Program-made: the position numbers and the translations under genes | The notes under the pieces: model-generated | Seen by the model: only the letters and a program-made list of their open reading frames with translations | Told to the model about the DNA's origin: nothing | Databases searched by the model: none | Shown here: positions 20,678 through 29,555 of the stretch, in pieces | Layout of the letters: each line of letters opens with the position of its first letter | Numbering within the stretch: position 1 is the first letter of the stretch | NCBI GenBank assembly: GCA_020725055.1 | Contig: DYFS01000007.1 | Location: 1-35,334 of the forward strand | Origin: Candidatus Hadarchaeum sp. | GTDB lineage: Archaea; Hadarchaeota; Hadarchaeia; Hadarchaeales; Hadarchaeaceae | Length of the DNA: 35,334 bases | Direction: 5' to 3'

Positions 20678-21103
20678 TTGGGTAAGAGAGGCGCTGGGGC
20701 ATCGGTTGGTGTATCGCCGGTCACGCCGGTTAGGGTGTTGGTGTCTGGCAGCAGGCTCACGTGCGCGGACAACACCGGGGCGAAGGAGCTGCAGATAATC
20801 ACCGTGGCGGGGTATGGGGGGACGCGCAGGCGCATGCCTAAGGCTGGCGTGGGCGACATGGTGATAGCATCGGTCAAAAAGGGCACCCCGGAGCTCCGGA
20901 AGCAGATCGTCCGGGCGATCGTCATCAGGCAGGCGAAGGAGTACCGCCGCATAGACGGGATGCGGATAAAATTTGAGGACAACGCCGCAGTGTTGATGAC
21001 CCCTGAGGGGGCCCCCCGCGGCTCAGAAATTCGGGGACCGATTGCCCGGGAGGCGATCGAGCGTTGGCCTCGCGTGGCGGGGATAGCGACGATTGTGGTG
21101 TAA
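20678..21103 (+). CDS. rpl14: Ribosomal protein uL14
   Basis: A subunit-interface protein that also forms the aIF6 binding site. With TTG at 20678 the protein is 141 residues and begins [19 protein letters not shown], matching the archaeal N-terminus; the longer in-frame start at 20618 lies inside uS17 and adds unrelated sequence. Conserved segments include [31 protein letters not shown] and [15 protein letters not shown]. uL24 starts four bases downstream. Confidence 0.95.
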   Translation: MGKRGAGASVGVSPVTPVRVLVSGSRLTCADNTGAKELQIITVAGYGGTRRRMPKAGVGDMVIASVKKGTPELRKQIVRAIVIRQAKEYRRIDGMRIKFEDNAAVLMTPEGAPRGSEIRGPIAREAIERWPRVAGIATIVV

Positions 21104-21107
21104 GTAA

Positions 21108-21485
21108 ATGATCACAAAGCAACCACGGAAACAACGTTTGGCCCTGTACGCGGCGCCGCTCCACCTGAGGCACAAGCACCTCGGAGCCCCCCTCAGCGCG
21201 GAGCTCAGAGGGAAGTACGGGTGCAGGACGCTGCCCGTGCGGAAGGGCGACAAGGTAAAAATCATGCGTGGCGATTTTGCCGGGCATGAGGGCGATGTCA
21301 CCGAGGTTGATCTAAAGCGCTACCGTGTCTTCGTGACGGGGGCGGCCGCGGCTAAGGCGGATGGCACGCAGGTCAACAAACCAATCCACCCTTCGAACGT
21401 CATGATAACGAAGCTCAAGTCGGATAAGGAGCGCGACAAGGTGCTCGAGAGGAGGTTAAAAGTTGGCGAGAAAGGGGCAGAGTAA
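21108..21485 (+). CDS. rpl24: Ribosomal protein uL24
   Basis: An early-assembly large-subunit protein, 125 residues. The KOW motif is clear as [19 protein letters not shown] followed by [14 protein letters not shown]. The N-terminal [15 protein letters not shown] is archaeal/eukaryotic. ATG at 21108 follows GTGTAAGTAA without a strong ribosome binding site, so reinitiation from uL14 is possible. It overlaps eS4 by 23 bases. Confidence 0.95.
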   Translation: MITKQPRKQRLALYAAPLHLRHKHLGAPLSAELRGKYGCRTLPVRKGDKVKIMRGDFAGHEGDVTEVDLKRYRVFVTGAAAAKADGTQVNKPIHPSNVMITKLKSDKERDKVLERRLKVGEKGAE

Positions 21486-22194
21486 GCACCTCAAGCGGTA
21501 CGCTGCGCCGAGAGCGCTGAAGCTGCCGCGCAAATCGATTGTCTGGGTGGTGAAGCCAGCCCCCGGGCCGCACCCCGGCGATAAGAGCATACCGTTGCGC
21601 CTCATCCCCCGGGAATACCTAGGGCTGGCGCGGACGGCCTGCGAGGCAGACAGGCTGCTGAGCGAGCGACATGTGCTTGTCGACGGGAAAGTTAGAAGGG
21701 ATTCAAAGTTCCCGACCGGCCTCATGGACGTGGTACAGCTGCCGGCGTTGAACAAGAGCTACAGGGTTTCGCTCAACCGGAGGGGGCGTTTAATCCTATA
21801 TGAAATCCCGCAGGCCGAGGCGCAATTCAAGCTGTGCAGGGTCGTCCGAAAGGACATCGCCCCGGGCAAGAAAATCCAGCTCACTTTTCACGACGGCAAA
21901 ACGCTTGTTGGCGATTTCGGGGAGTTCAAGCCGCGCGACGTAGTGAAGCTCACCCTGCCCAAGCCAAGGGCGCTCGAACGGGTACCGTTCGAGAAGGGCG
22001 CGTTTGCCTTGGTCACGGGCGGTGAGAACGTCGGCAGGGTTGGAAAAATCGCAGAGATAAAACTCATCGAGAGCACCAAGCCAAATATCGTGACCCTCGA
22101 GGCCACGGACGGCACAACTTTCCAAGCGCCCGAGGATTATGTGTTTGTTGTCGGCAAAGAAAAGCCGCTCATCTCGTTGGAGGTGGGTGGGTGA
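21463..22194 (+). CDS. rps4e: Ribosomal protein eS4
   Basis: A small-subunit protein shared by archaea and eukaryotes, 243 residues. The N-terminal [16 protein letters not shown] region is typical. An S4-type RNA-binding segment ([18 protein letters not shown]) lies near residues 65-85, and a KOW motif ([13 protein letters not shown]) near 185. TTG at 21463 is used, preceded by GAGGAGG in the uL24 tail. The stop overlaps the uL5 GTG as GTGA. Confidence 0.96.
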   Translation: MARKGQSKHLKRYAAPRALKLPRKSIVWVVKPAPGPHPGDKSIPLRLIPREYLGLARTACEADRLLSERHVLVDGKVRRDSKFPTGLMDVVQLPALNKSYRVSLNRRGRLILYEIPQAEAQFKLCRVVRKDIAPGKKIQLTFHDGKTLVGDFGEFKPRDVVKLTLPKPRALERVPFEKGAFALVTGGENVGRVGKIAEIKLIESTKPNIVTLEATDGTTFQAPEDYVFVVGKEKPLISLEVGG

Positions 22195-22697
22195 ATCCAA
22201 TGCGCGAAATCAGGATAGAAAAAGTGACGCTGAACATCGGCGTCGGCGAGGGCGGCGACAAGCTTGTGAAGGCTGAGAAAATTTTAGAAAAGATCACCGG
22301 CCGCAAGCCGGCTAGAACCTTCGCGAAGAAGTCCATCCGCGATTTCAAGATCAGGCGCGGTGACCCGATAGGCTGCAAGGCTACCCTACGGGGCGAAGAG
22401 GCAGAGGCAATCCTAGAGCGCATGTTTGAGGCGGTCGAGAAAAAATTGAACGGGTCAGCGTTCGATGCCCAAGGGAATTTCGCGTTCGGCGTCAAAGAGC
22501 ACATAGATATCCCCGGCGTGGAATACGACCCAGAGGTAGGGATTTTCGGCCTGGATGTCTGCACCACGCTTTGCAGGCCGGGCCACCGCATCAAGCACCG
22601 AAGGCGCCAGGCGAAAAATGTGCCGGCGGCTCACCGCGTGACCAAAGACGATGCCATAAATTTCGTGAGGCAGAGGTTCGGGGTGCAGGTGGTCTGA
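22191..22697 (+). CDS. rpl5: Ribosomal protein uL5
   Basis: Central-protuberance protein that binds 5S rRNA and contacts P-site tRNA; 168 residues. Family segments: [43 protein letters not shown] and the [24 protein letters not shown] region. GTG at 22191 is five bases after GGAGGTG (22179-22185) and overlaps the eS4 stop; ATG at 22200 is in frame but further from that site. The stop overlaps the uS14 start by one base. Confidence 0.95.
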   Translation: MNPMREIRIEKVTLNIGVGEGGDKLVKAEKILEKITGRKPARTFAKKSIRDFKIRRGDPIGCKATLRGEEAEAILERMFEAVEKKLNGSAFDAQGNFAFGVKEHIDIPGVEYDPEVGIFGLDVCTTLCRPGHRIKHRRRQAKNVPAAHRVTKDDAINFVRQRFGVQVV

Positions 22698-22843
22698 TGG
22701 TGAAGCGAAAGTTCGGCAAGGGGGCGCACAAGTGTGCGAATTGCGGAAGGTCCGGGCTAGTCTACCAATCCCACGGGTTGAACCTGTGCCGCAGGTGCTT
22801 CCGTGAGCTCGCACCGAAGATAGGGTTCAAAAAATATCACTAG
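22697..22843 (+). CDS. rps14: Ribosomal protein uS14, zinc-binding type
   Basis: A 48-residue small-subunit head protein. It has a CxxC...CxxC zinc-binding arrangement (CANCG and CRRCF) around [12 protein letters not shown], and the terminal [13 protein letters not shown] is conserved. The longer open frame beginning inside uL5 is rejected; the ATG at 22697 shares its first base with the uL5 stop and gives the normal short archaeal form. Confidence 0.95.
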   Translation: MVKRKFGKGAHKCANCGRSGLVYQSHGLNLCRRCFRELAPKIGFKKYH

Positions 22844-22851
22844 GTGAAAAA

Positions 22852-23241
22852 ATGCTGATAGACCCGCTAGCAAACGCGCTTTCGGCGATAAAAAGCTACG
22901 AGAGAGCTAGGAAGAGGGAAATCACCCTGGCTCCGGCCTCGAAGCTGATTGCCGACGTGCTGCGCGTCATGCAGCAGGATGGTTTCATCGGCGAGTTCGA
23001 GTTCATCGATGATGGCAAGGCTGGCAAGTTCAGGGTTCGATTGTTCGGGAAAATAAACGACTGCGGCGTAATCAAACCGAGGCACGCCCTCAAGCGCACG
23101 GAGTATGAGAAGTGGGAGAAGCGCTACCTCCCCGCCGTGGGATTCGGAACCATCATCGTTTCAACACCGAAGGGGGTACTGTCCCACCCAGCGGCGAAGG
23201 AGCAAGGGCTCGGGGGACGACTTCTGGCTTATGTGTACTAG
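22852..23241 (+). CDS. rps8: Ribosomal protein uS8
   Basis: A central-domain 16S rRNA binder of 129 residues. The [20 protein letters not shown] start, the [21 protein letters not shown] middle and the [27 protein letters not shown] end are characteristic of archaeal/eukaryotic uS8. ATG at 22852 follows AGGTGAAA. Ten bases separate its stop from uL6. Confidence 0.96.
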   Translation: MLIDPLANALSAIKSYERARKREITLAPASKLIADVLRVMQQDGFIGEFEFIDDGKAGKFRVRLFGKINDCGVIKPRHALKRTEYEKWEKRYLPAVGFGTIIVSTPKGVLSHPAAKEQGLGGRLLAYVY

Positions 23242-23250
23242 GGTGTTTGG

Positions 23251-23778
23251 ATGGCAGCAATCACAGAGGAGATAAAAATACCCGAGGGCATTGAGGTAAA
23301 GCTCATAGGTAAAACCGTCGAGGTCAGCGGACAGAAGGGCAAGTTGGTCCGCACCTTCGACGTTCGGGGCATCGAGTTGAGGCAAGGGGCAGACGTAATA
23401 GTGGTTGAGGCGGCGCCCCTGCACCGCGAGCAGCGCGCGGCGATTGGGATGGTTAGGTCACATCTGAACAACATGTTCAAGGGGGTTAAAGAGGGGTTCG
23501 TTTACAAGCTGAGGGTGGTGTACGCACATTTCCCGATAACGGTTAAGGTCGAGGGCAAGAGGGTCCTGGTTCAGAACTTCTTGGGTGAGAGGAGCCCAAG
23601 GGCGGCAGAGGTCGTCGGGGGATCCAGCGTCAGGGTTGAGGGCGATGAGATAATCGTGGAGGGAGTGAACAAGGAGGAGGTCGGACAGACGGCGGTTAAC
23701 ATCGAACAGGCCACCAGCGTGAAATACCGCGACCGGAGGACGTTTCAGGATGGGATTTACATAATTTCAAGGGAATGA
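23251..23778 (+). CDS. rpl6: Ribosomal protein uL6
   Basis: uL6 lies close to the sarcin-ricin loop and factor-binding site. The 175-residue protein has two repeats of the L6 fold: an N-terminal IPEGIEVKLIGKTVEVSGQKGKL-like half, and a second half with AHFPITVKVEGKRVLVQNFLGER and VEGVNKEEVGQTAVNIEQ. ATG at 23251 follows GGTGTTTGG. The stop overlaps the eL32 start as ATGA. Confidence 0.96.
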   Translation: MAAITEEIKIPEGIEVKLIGKTVEVSGQKGKLVRTFDVRGIELRQGADVIVVEAAPLHREQRAAIGMVRSHLNNMFKGVKEGFVYKLRVVYAHFPITVKVEGKRVLVQNFLGERSPRAAEVVGGSSVRVEGDEIIVEGVNKEEVGQTAVNIEQATSVKYRDRRTFQDGIYIISRE

Positions 23779-24179
23779 AAATGAAAAAAATACGCGAGCG
23801 CAAGCGGTGCATGCCGAAGTTTAGGCGGCAGGAGTGGTTCCGCTTCGCACGATTGGGCGAAAAGTGGCGCAAGCCGCGTGGGTTGGACAGCAAGATGCGC
23901 TTGGGCAAAAGCGGTAAGCCGGCCATGCCCTCGGTTGGCTATAAGTTGTCTAGGGGAGTCCGGGGCCTCCATCCCTCTGGGCTAGTTGAGGTGATCGTGG
24001 GGAACGTGAAAGAACTGGAGGGGGTGGACCCAGCCAAGCAGGCCGTGAGAATCTCCGCATCAGTCGGTGCGAAAAAAGGGGAGCAAATAACAAAACGCGC
24101 TCAAGAGCTCAAGATCAAGGTACTCAATCCAAGGGGTGCTAAGGGTGAGGCTGAACACGCAGAGAAGATTGGCGGCTAA
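23775..24179 (+). CDS. rpl32e: Ribosomal protein eL32
   Basis: A large-subunit protein of archaea and eukaryotes, 134 residues. The core FRRQEWFRFARLGEKWRKPRG and the following SKMRLGKSGKPAMPSVGYKLSRGVRGLHPSG are diagnostic. Two in-frame ATG codons (23775 and 23781) are possible; the first gives the ATGA overlap with uL6. Its last 35 bases overlap the preferred start of eL19, the longest such overlap in the run. Confidence 0.95.
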   Translation: MKMKKIRERKRCMPKFRRQEWFRFARLGEKWRKPRGLDSKMRLGKSGKPAMPSVGYKLSRGVRGLHPSGLVEVIVGNVKELEGVDPAKQAVRISASVGAKKGEQITKRAQELKIKVLNPRGAKGEAEHAEKIGG

Positions 24180-24594
24180 AATCATGGGAGTCGGGGTGAA
24201 CCGCGTCTGGGTGGACCCGGCGAGAATCACAGATGTTTCCACCGCGATCACCCGGGAGGACATTAAGCGCCTGATTCGGGACGGCGTCATAAGGGCTAGG
24301 CCAGAGCTTGGGATAAGCCGCGCCAGGGCCCGCGAGCGCTCGATGAAACGCGAGAAGGGGAGGAGACGGGGCATCGGGAGCCGCAGGGGGACAGCGAAGG
24401 CTAGGCAACCGAAGAAAGCGGCGTGGATCAAGACTGTGCGGCCGCTGCGCGGGATGTTGAGCGAGCTTCGCGATAAGGGCGCAATCGATGTTAGGGAGTA
24501 CCGCCGCCTCTACAGGATGGTCAAGGGTGGCTCGTTCAAGAGCAAAGCGCACCTGCAGACCTACCTCAGGGAGCGCGGGTTGTTGAAGGGATAG
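24145..24594 (+). CDS. rpl19e: Ribosomal protein eL19
   Basis: A large-subunit protein whose long helix forms an intersubunit bridge; 149 residues from the chosen start. Typical sequence: QRRLAAKIMGVGVNRVWVDPAR, the basic REKGRRRGIGSRRGTAKAR region, and RRLYRMVKGGSFKSKAHL. GTG at 24145 gives an N-terminus of family length and has GGGGTG about six bases upstream; GTG at 24136 would overlap that site. It reads through the end of eL32 in another frame. uL18 begins two bases after the stop. Confidence 0.93.
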   Translation: MRLNTQRRLAAKIMGVGVNRVWVDPARITDVSTAITREDIKRLIRDGVIRARPELGISRARARERSMKREKGRRRGIGSRRGTAKARQPKKAAWIKTVRPLRGMLSELRDKGAIDVREYRRLYRMVKGGSFKSKAHLQTYLRERGLLKG

Positions 24595-24596
24595 CC

Positions 24597-25193
24597 ATGC
24601 CGAAAATCGGGCCGCGTTGGAGGGTGGGATTCAGGCGGAAGCGCGAGGGCAAGACGGATTACCGCCTGCGCCTCAGGCTCCTGCGCTCGGGCAAGCCCCG
24701 CCTCGTGGTGAGGATTTCGCTCAAGCACGCCTCGGCCCAACTCATTCGCGCTACCAAAGGGGGCGACGTGACCCTAGCTTCCGCGCACTCTAAGGAGCTC
24801 GAGAGGCTTGGCTGGAAGGCCCACACGTCAAACTTGCCGGCGGCGTACCTCGTCGGCCTGCTGTGCGGCCTTCGCGGCCGTAAAGGGGGGATTGAGGGAT
24901 GCGTCTTGGATTTGGGCATGCAGGTTCCAGTTCCCGCTGGGAAGGTGTTTGCCGCGTTGAAAGGCGCACTCGACGCGGGTTTGAATATCCAGCACGGCGA
25001 GGGGGTGCTGCCAGCCGAGGAGAGGATCAGGGGTGAGCACATCGCGCAGTATGCGGCGAAGCTGAAATCTGATGACGAGGGCGCGTACAAAGCGAGGTTT
25101 TCCTGCTACCTTCAAAGGGGTCTCCTGCCCGAGCAACTACCCCAGCACTTCGATCAAATAAAGCAGGCGATAATCACACAGCACGGGGTGTGA
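24597..25193 (+). CDS. rpl18: Ribosomal protein uL18
   Basis: A 5S rRNA-binding protein of the central protuberance; 198 residues, the long archaeal form. The FRRKREGKTDYRLRLRLL start, the ASAQLIRATKGGDVTLASAHSKEL region and GNIQHGEG-type sequence (here LNIQHGEGVLPAEERIRGEHI) are diagnostic. ATG at 24597 follows AAGGGATAGCC. Its end overlaps or closely precedes uS5. Confidence 0.95.
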   Translation: MPKIGPRWRVGFRRKREGKTDYRLRLRLLRSGKPRLVVRISLKHASAQLIRATKGGDVTLASAHSKELERLGWKAHTSNLPAAYLVGLLCGLRGRKGGIEGCVLDLGMQVPVPAGKVFAALKGALDAGLNIQHGEGVLPAEERIRGEHIAQYAAKLKSDDEGAYKARFSCYLQRGLLPEQLPQHFDQIKQAIITQHGV

Positions 25194-25195
25194 GG

Positions 25196-25858
25196 ATGGA
25201 AAAGAAAGTCGATCTCTCGCTCTGGCAGCCGCGGACGGCGATCGGGCGGATGGTCAAAGAGGGGAAGATAACGAGCCTGTCCGAGATTTTGGGTAAAGGG
25301 CAACGGCCGCGCGAGCCGGAGATCATCAATGCCTTGGTGCCGAACCTCGAGGAGGATGTGCTAGGCATCGCCAGCGTGCAGCGCATGCACAAGTCCGGCC
25401 GCAGGGCGAGGTTCAGGATCGTCGTGGTCGTCGGCAACCGCGATGGAGTCGTTGGGGTGGGGCACACCAGCGTCCGCGAGATCGGGCCGGCGATACGCAA
25501 GGCGGTCACCGCCGCAAAGCTGAACGTGATAGAGGTCGCCCGGGGGTGCGGGAGCTGGGAGTGCGGGTGCGGCAAACCCCACTCCGTGCCGTTCCAGGTT
25601 ACCGGGCACAGCAGCAGCGTGCACGTCACATTGAAACCGGCACCGCGCGGCCTGGGCCTGGCGGCGGCGGAGGTACCAAAGATAATCTTGAGGCTAGCCG
25701 GCATCAAAGACGCGTGGGTGCAGTCGCGGGGCCAAACGCGCACCACGATTAATTTTGCGCTCGCGACGTTCGATGCGCTGAGGGAAACGAGCAGGGTCGC
25801 GCTGCGCGAGCCCCAGAGGAGGGGCGTTTACATCGGCAAGGGTGAGGGAAGTGGTTAA
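25196..25858 (+). CDS. rps5: Ribosomal protein uS5
   Basis: uS5 lines the mRNA entry channel and affects decoding accuracy. From ATG 25196 the protein has 220 residues; GTG at 25190 in frame would add two and overlap uL18. The double-stranded RNA-binding-like N-domain contains QRMHKSGRRARFRIVVVVGN, and the C-domain has the archaeal GCGSWECGCGKPHSVPF with LKPAPRGLGLAAAEV. The Cys cluster is family-typical. It overlaps uL30 by about eight bases. Confidence 0.95.
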   Translation: MEKKVDLSLWQPRTAIGRMVKEGKITSLSEILGKGQRPREPEIINALVPNLEEDVLGIASVQRMHKSGRRARFRIVVVVGNRDGVVGVGHTSVREIGPAIRKAVTAAKLNVIEVARGCGSWECGCGKPHSVPFQVTGHSSSVHVTLKPAPRGLGLAAAEVPKIILRLAGIKDAWVQSRGQTRTTINFALATFDALRETSRVALREPQRRGVYIGKGEGSG

Positions 25859-26318
25859 GCTCGCGGCGGTGCGGATACGCGGAAGCGTGGGGGTTCGCAG
25901 GGATGTGGGCGAGACCCTGAGGATGCTCGGTCTGACGCGGGTCAACCACTGCGTTGTCGTTGATGATGACCCCTCGCACGTGGGCATGCTTCGGAAGGCG
26001 AAAGACTTCATCGCATGGGGGGAGATCGGGCAGGGCGCACTTGAGGCGCTTCTGCGCAAGCGCGGGCGGTTGGCGGGGGATGTGAGGTTGTCCGATGAGT
26101 ACATCAAATCCAACACCCCCTTCGCGTCTGTCGCTGAGCTCTCAAAGGCCGTTTTGGCGGGCGATTTCAAGCTGGCCGCGCTTCCTGGAATAAAAAAAGT
26201 TTTCCGGTTGCACCCACCGAGAAAGGGGTACAAGGCGACCAAACGCCCGTTTAGGGACTTAGGTGATTTGGGCTACCGCGGTGAGAAGATAAATGAGTTG
26301 ATTCTCCGAATGGTGTAG
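25851..26318 (+). CDS. rpl30: Ribosomal protein uL30
   Basis: A large-subunit protein in its long archaeal form, 155 residues. The ferredoxin-like L30 core is at the start (LAAVRIRGSVGVRRDVGETLRMLGLTRVNHC in two adjacent pieces) and the C-terminal extension carries FRLHPPRKGYKATKRPFRDLGDLGYRG. GTG at 25851 directly follows GGTGAGG (25841-25847); GTG at 25842 lies within that site. uL15 starts seven bases after the stop. Confidence 0.94.
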   Translation: MVKLAAVRIRGSVGVRRDVGETLRMLGLTRVNHCVVVDDDPSHVGMLRKAKDFIAWGEIGQGALEALLRKRGRLAGDVRLSDEYIKSNTPFASVAELSKAVLAGDFKLAALPGIKKVFRLHPPRKGYKATKRPFRDLGDLGYRGEKINELILRMV

Positions 26319-26325
26319 TGGTGCC

Positions 26326-26772
26326 ATGGTAGTTCGAAGGCGTAGAAAGATAAGGGGGCTGCGCGGCTCCCGCACCGTTGGGAGGGGTTGCGCCAAACGC
26401 GGCCGCGGCTCGGGTGAGAAGGGGGGCAAAGGGCTCAGCGGCGGCCACAAGCAAAAATGGTCGTATATCCTCCGCTACATGCCGGAGTACTTCGGCAAGC
26501 ACGGCTTCGTTCGCCCGGCTGAGGTAAGCGCGGCAGTCAGCGCGATCAACGTTGGCGACATCGACGAGCACCTCGACAAGCTCGTGAGCGCCGGTGCTGC
26601 GAGGCGGGAGGAGAATAAATTTGTTGTCGATGCGACGAAGCTCGGGTTTGATAAGGTGCTCGGGGGCGGAAAGGTGACGCGGCCAATCGAGGTCACCGCG
26701 AAAGAATTTTCAGCATCGGCGAAGCGCAAGCTCGAGGAGGCCGGCGGCAAGGCTGTTGCGGGAGGGGCTTGA
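26326..26772 (+). CDS. rpl15: Ribosomal protein uL15
   Basis: A late-assembly large-subunit protein of 148 residues. The Gly/Arg-rich N-terminus (RKIRGLRGSRTVGRGCAK, GSGEKGGKGLSGGHKQKW) that threads into 23S rRNA is clear, and the C-domain carries DATKLGFDKVLGGGKVTRP. ATG at 26326 follows GTGGTGCC. Its stop overlaps the secY ATG by one base. Confidence 0.95.
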   Translation: MVVRRRRKIRGLRGSRTVGRGCAKRGRGSGEKGGKGLSGGHKQKWSYILRYMPEYFGKHGFVRPAEVSAAVSAINVGDIDEHLDKLVSAGAARREENKFVVDATKLGFDKVLGGGKVTRPIEVTAKEFSASAKRKLEEAGGKAVAGGA

Positions 26773-28160
26773 TGGAAGAGGCAAAGCCACGCTCCAAGCT
26801 CTACGTCCTTGAGCCACTCGTCCGCAAGTTGCCTGAGATCGAGGTCCCGAAGCGCCGCGTTTCTTTCAAGGAGCGGTTCCTCTGGACGGGAGTTGTGCTG
26901 GCGATCTTCTTTGTGATGGCCGCGGTCCCGCTGTACGGCATGATAAGGGGCCCCAGCGAGTTCTTTGGGTACCTGCGATATGTACTCGCCAGCCACGCGG
27001 GCACCATAGTTGAACTCGGGATAGGGCCGATAGTGACAGCCGGCATCATAATGCAGCTCCTCGTTGGGAGCAAGATCATAGGCCTCAACTTGAGGGAGCC
27101 CGAGGATCGCGCGTTGTTCACAGGCGTCCAAAAAATCGCTGCAATAGTGATGGCGGTATTCCAGGCGTCGATGTTCGTTTTCGGTGGCTGGTACGGCGGG
27201 AGGGCTGAGCTCGGCCTGGGGAGGATGCTCTTCCTGATCCTGCAGCTGGTGTTCGGCTCGGTCATCTTGATTTACCTCGACGAGCTCGTCTCCAAGTACG
27301 GCTTCGGCAGCGGCATCAGCCTCTTCATCGCGGGCGGCGTGGCGGCAGAGATATTCTGGAGGGCGTTCACCCCCATTGGACCCGAGTACGGGGCGGTACC
27401 GAATCTTATCAGGGCGTTTATTCCGGGTTCGCCGGTTTCAATACATGACGCGTTTTTCACGACTACAAATTCGATGATGGGCGTGCTGGCCATGCTGATG
27501 GTCTTTTTCATCGTCGTGTATATCGAAAACCTGCGTGTCGAGATACCACTGGCGTATGGGCGCTTCGGGGGGGTACGAGGGCGTTATCCCATCAAGTTCA
27601 TGTACACCTCGGTCATCCCGGTTATCCTAGCGATGACGCTTTTTGCGAATCTCAGAATACTAGCGATGCTCATGGAGGGCCGGGGGTACCCGTTTTTGGG
27701 CACGGTCGGGGGCGGGGGGGTGCCAGCTACAGGTTTCGTCTCCTTCCTCAGCCCACCCGAAGGGATAGGTGCGGTTATGGCTGAGCCACTCCGAGCGGCG
27801 GTGTACCTCGCGATCCTGGCGGTCACCTGTATCGGGTTCGCCTGGTTGTGGGTTCAGATGACCGGCATGGGCCCACGGGATGTTGCCGAGCAGCTTTACG
27901 AGTCGGGGCTCTCCATCCCAGGCTTCAGGCGCGACGTCAGGGTGATGGGGTGGGTCCTCGGGCGCTACATCAACACGGTGACCATACTCAGCGGTGTTTT
28001 CATAGCGGTGGTCGCCTGCCTCGCGGATTTCACCGGGGCGCTCGGCTCGGGCACGGGCATCCTGCTCACCGTAGGGATTATCTATGGGCTGTACGAAGAG
28101 ATTGCGAGGGAGCGCGTCTCGGAGATGTTCCCAGCCATGAGGAGGTTATTCGGTGAATAG
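26772..28160 (+). CDS. secY: Preprotein translocase subunit SecY (Sec61 alpha)
   Basis: The channel subunit of the Sec translocon, 462 residues with about ten hydrophobic segments. The first membrane helix begins near residue 38 after a basic stretch. Typical archaeal features are the plug-region GTIVELGIGPIVTAGIIMQLL, the YLDELVSKYGFGSGISLFIAGG segment near residue 165, and the cytosolic loop ENLRVEIPLAYGRFGGVRGRYPIKF. ATG at 26772 overlaps the uL15 stop by one base; TTG three bases earlier is less likely. It overlaps adenylate kinase by 8 bases, the conserved spc-operon end. Confidence 0.97.
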   Translation: MEEAKPRSKLYVLEPLVRKLPEIEVPKRRVSFKERFLWTGVVLAIFFVMAAVPLYGMIRGPSEFFGYLRYVLASHAGTIVELGIGPIVTAGIIMQLLVGSKIIGLNLREPEDRALFTGVQKIAAIVMAVFQASMFVFGGWYGGRAELGLGRMLFLILQLVFGSVILIYLDELVSKYGFGSGISLFIAGGVAAEIFWRAFTPIGPEYGAVPNLIRAFIPGSPVSIHDAFFTTTNSMMGVLAMLMVFFIVVYIENLRVEIPLAYGRFGGVRGRYPIKFMYTSVIPVILAMTLFANLRILAMLMEGRGYPFLGTVGGGGVPATGFVSFLSPPEGIGAVMAEPLRAAVYLAILAVTCIGFAWLWVQMTGMGPRDVAEQLYESGLSIPGFRRDVRVMGWVLGRYINTVTILSGVFIAVVACLADFTGALGSGTGILLTVGIIYGLYEEIARERVSEMFPAMRRLFGE

Positions 28161-28728
28161 AGTGGTGGTGGTGACAGGCACCCCTGGCGCCGGGAAGAGC
28201 ACCGTCATCGCGGGGGCGCTGAAAGAGCTCAAAACTAGGGGTACTGAGTACAGCTTGATCAACTATGGTGATGTCATGCTCAAGCTGATGCGCGCGCGTT
28301 TCAAGGGTACCGACCGCGATGAGATGCGGAAGGTCCCAACGGGCCCCTACCGCAAAATCCAGCGCGAGGCGGCCAGGCGAATCGTACACGCCGCGGAGAA
28401 AAACCCGGTGTTGGTTGACACCCACTGCTTGGTCAAAAAGCCGGAGGGCTACTACCCCGGGCTGCCGAGGTGGGTTCTCGAGGAGCTGAACCCGGAGTCG
28501 ATCGTCATCATCGAGGCGCCGGCCCGGGAGGTGCTGGGGAGGAGGAGCAGGGACATCGGGCGGTGCCGGGACAGAGATGCGCTGGCCGAGGTAGAGGAGC
28601 ACCAGCAGCTGAACCGCGCGATCGCCATGGCGTACGCGGCCCTCACTGGGGCGACGGTGAGGATAATCGTAAATAGGGATGGAAAACTGAGTGAAGCTGT
28701 AAAAGAGATGGTTGAGGTTCTGGGGTGA
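28153..28728 (+). CDS. adkA: Adenylate kinase, archaeal type
   Basis: Converts AMP and ATP to two ADP. The 191-residue protein belongs to the archaeal family distinct from bacterial Adk: the P-loop is GTPGAGKST (residues 9-17), and INYGDVMLKLM, DTHCLVKKPEGYYPGLP and RRSRDIGRCRDRD are family segments. GTG at 28153 overlaps secY by 8 bases with AGGAGG upstream at about 28140. It precedes the membrane-protein gene, as in many euryarchaea. Confidence 0.94.
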   Translation: MNRVVVVTGTPGAGKSTVIAGALKELKTRGTEYSLINYGDVMLKLMRARFKGTDRDEMRKVPTGPYRKIQREAARRIVHAAEKNPVLVDTHCLVKKPEGYYPGLPRWVLEELNPESIVIIEAPAREVLGRRSRDIGRCRDRDALAEVEEHQQLNRAIAMAYAALTGATVRIIVNRDGKLSEAVKEMVEVLG

Positions 28729-28732
28729 TGCG

Positions 28733-29554
28733 GTGCGGCGGATGTTGGCAGCTGCGGTTGTTGTGGTCGTATTGATCGCCGGACTCGCTGGTTTAGCTAG
28801 GGCCCAACCAGCCCAAGCTGATCAGGCTGCCCTCAAACAAACCCTGTACAATCTCGACATATCGATCGACTCGCTTCGAAAGGGGCTTACCGGCGAAGCG
28901 AAGTCACACTTGAGAGACGCTTTTGCCCTGTACAGCATTGGCCTCAACCGCGACGGGAGAATCGAAAATACGGACAGCGCACTCCACACCCGCATAAGCG
29001 AAAGCTTTAACTCGCTTTCCCAGTCACCCGAGGAGGACAACATCAGGACCCTGCGCGCCGATGTCGAGCTGGCCGCGAGCAAAATTGGGATTTCGCTGTC
29101 GTTCTTTTACCGGCATGCGTTGTTTGTCATCCTACTCATCTCGCTCGTCTTCTCCGTCATCGTGACCCTAATCAGCAAGCGCGTCGTCAACTGGGAGCGG
29201 GTAAAACAGATAAAGGCGGAGGTTGGCGATTGGCAGAAGAAGCTTTTGGACGCCCAGCGCAAGCGGGATTTCAAGACGGTTCACAAGCTCCAGCAGGACC
29301 AGGGACGCATCTTCTCCCTGCAGGGCGAGGTAATGAGGGCTTCCTTCAAACCGACGATCTTCTATATAGTCCCCTACTTCTTGCTGTGGTGGCTGCTGTC
29401 CAAGGCGTACGCCGATTGGACGGTCGCGTGGCTGCCGTTCAGCCTGCCGCTGCCGTTCGTGGGGACAATGGGCTCACTCGGGTTCCTCGGCTGGTTCCTG
29501 CTCTCCTACTTCGGCCTCTCATACATCGTGCGAAAGCTGCTGATAGGCGATTAG
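28733..29554 (+). CDS. EMC3/TMCO1 family (DUF106) membrane insertase-like protein with an extra N-terminal domain
   Basis: DUF106 proteins are archaeal members of the Oxa1/EMC3/TMCO1 superfamily and are thought to help insert membrane proteins. The C-terminal part (about residues 125-273) fits: membrane segment near 128-148, a charged coiled-coil-like cytosolic stretch (WERVKQIKAEVGDWQKKLLDAQ), then membrane segments near 208-225 and 245-266. Ahead of it is an N-terminal hydrophobic segment (residues 5-22) ending in ARA, like a signal peptide, and about 100 hydrophilic, helical residues. That extra domain is not part of the usual short DUF106 protein I know. GTG at 28733 is chosen for GGGGTGATG upstream; TTG 28712 and ATG 28742 are alternatives. 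Confidence 0.82.
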   Translation: MRRMLAAAVVVVVLIAGLAGLARAQPAQADQAALKQTLYNLDISIDSLRKGLTGEAKSHLRDAFALYSIGLNRDGRIENTDSALHTRISESFNSLSQSPEEDNIRTLRADVELAASKIGISLSFFYRHALFVILLISLVFSVIVTLISKRVVNWERVKQIKAEVGDWQKKLLDAQRKRDFKTVHKLQQDQGRIFSLQGEVMRASFKPTIFYIVPYFLLWWLLSKAYADWTVAWLPFSLPLPFVGTMGSLGFLGWFLLSYFGLSYIVRKLLIGD

Positions 29555-29555
29555 G

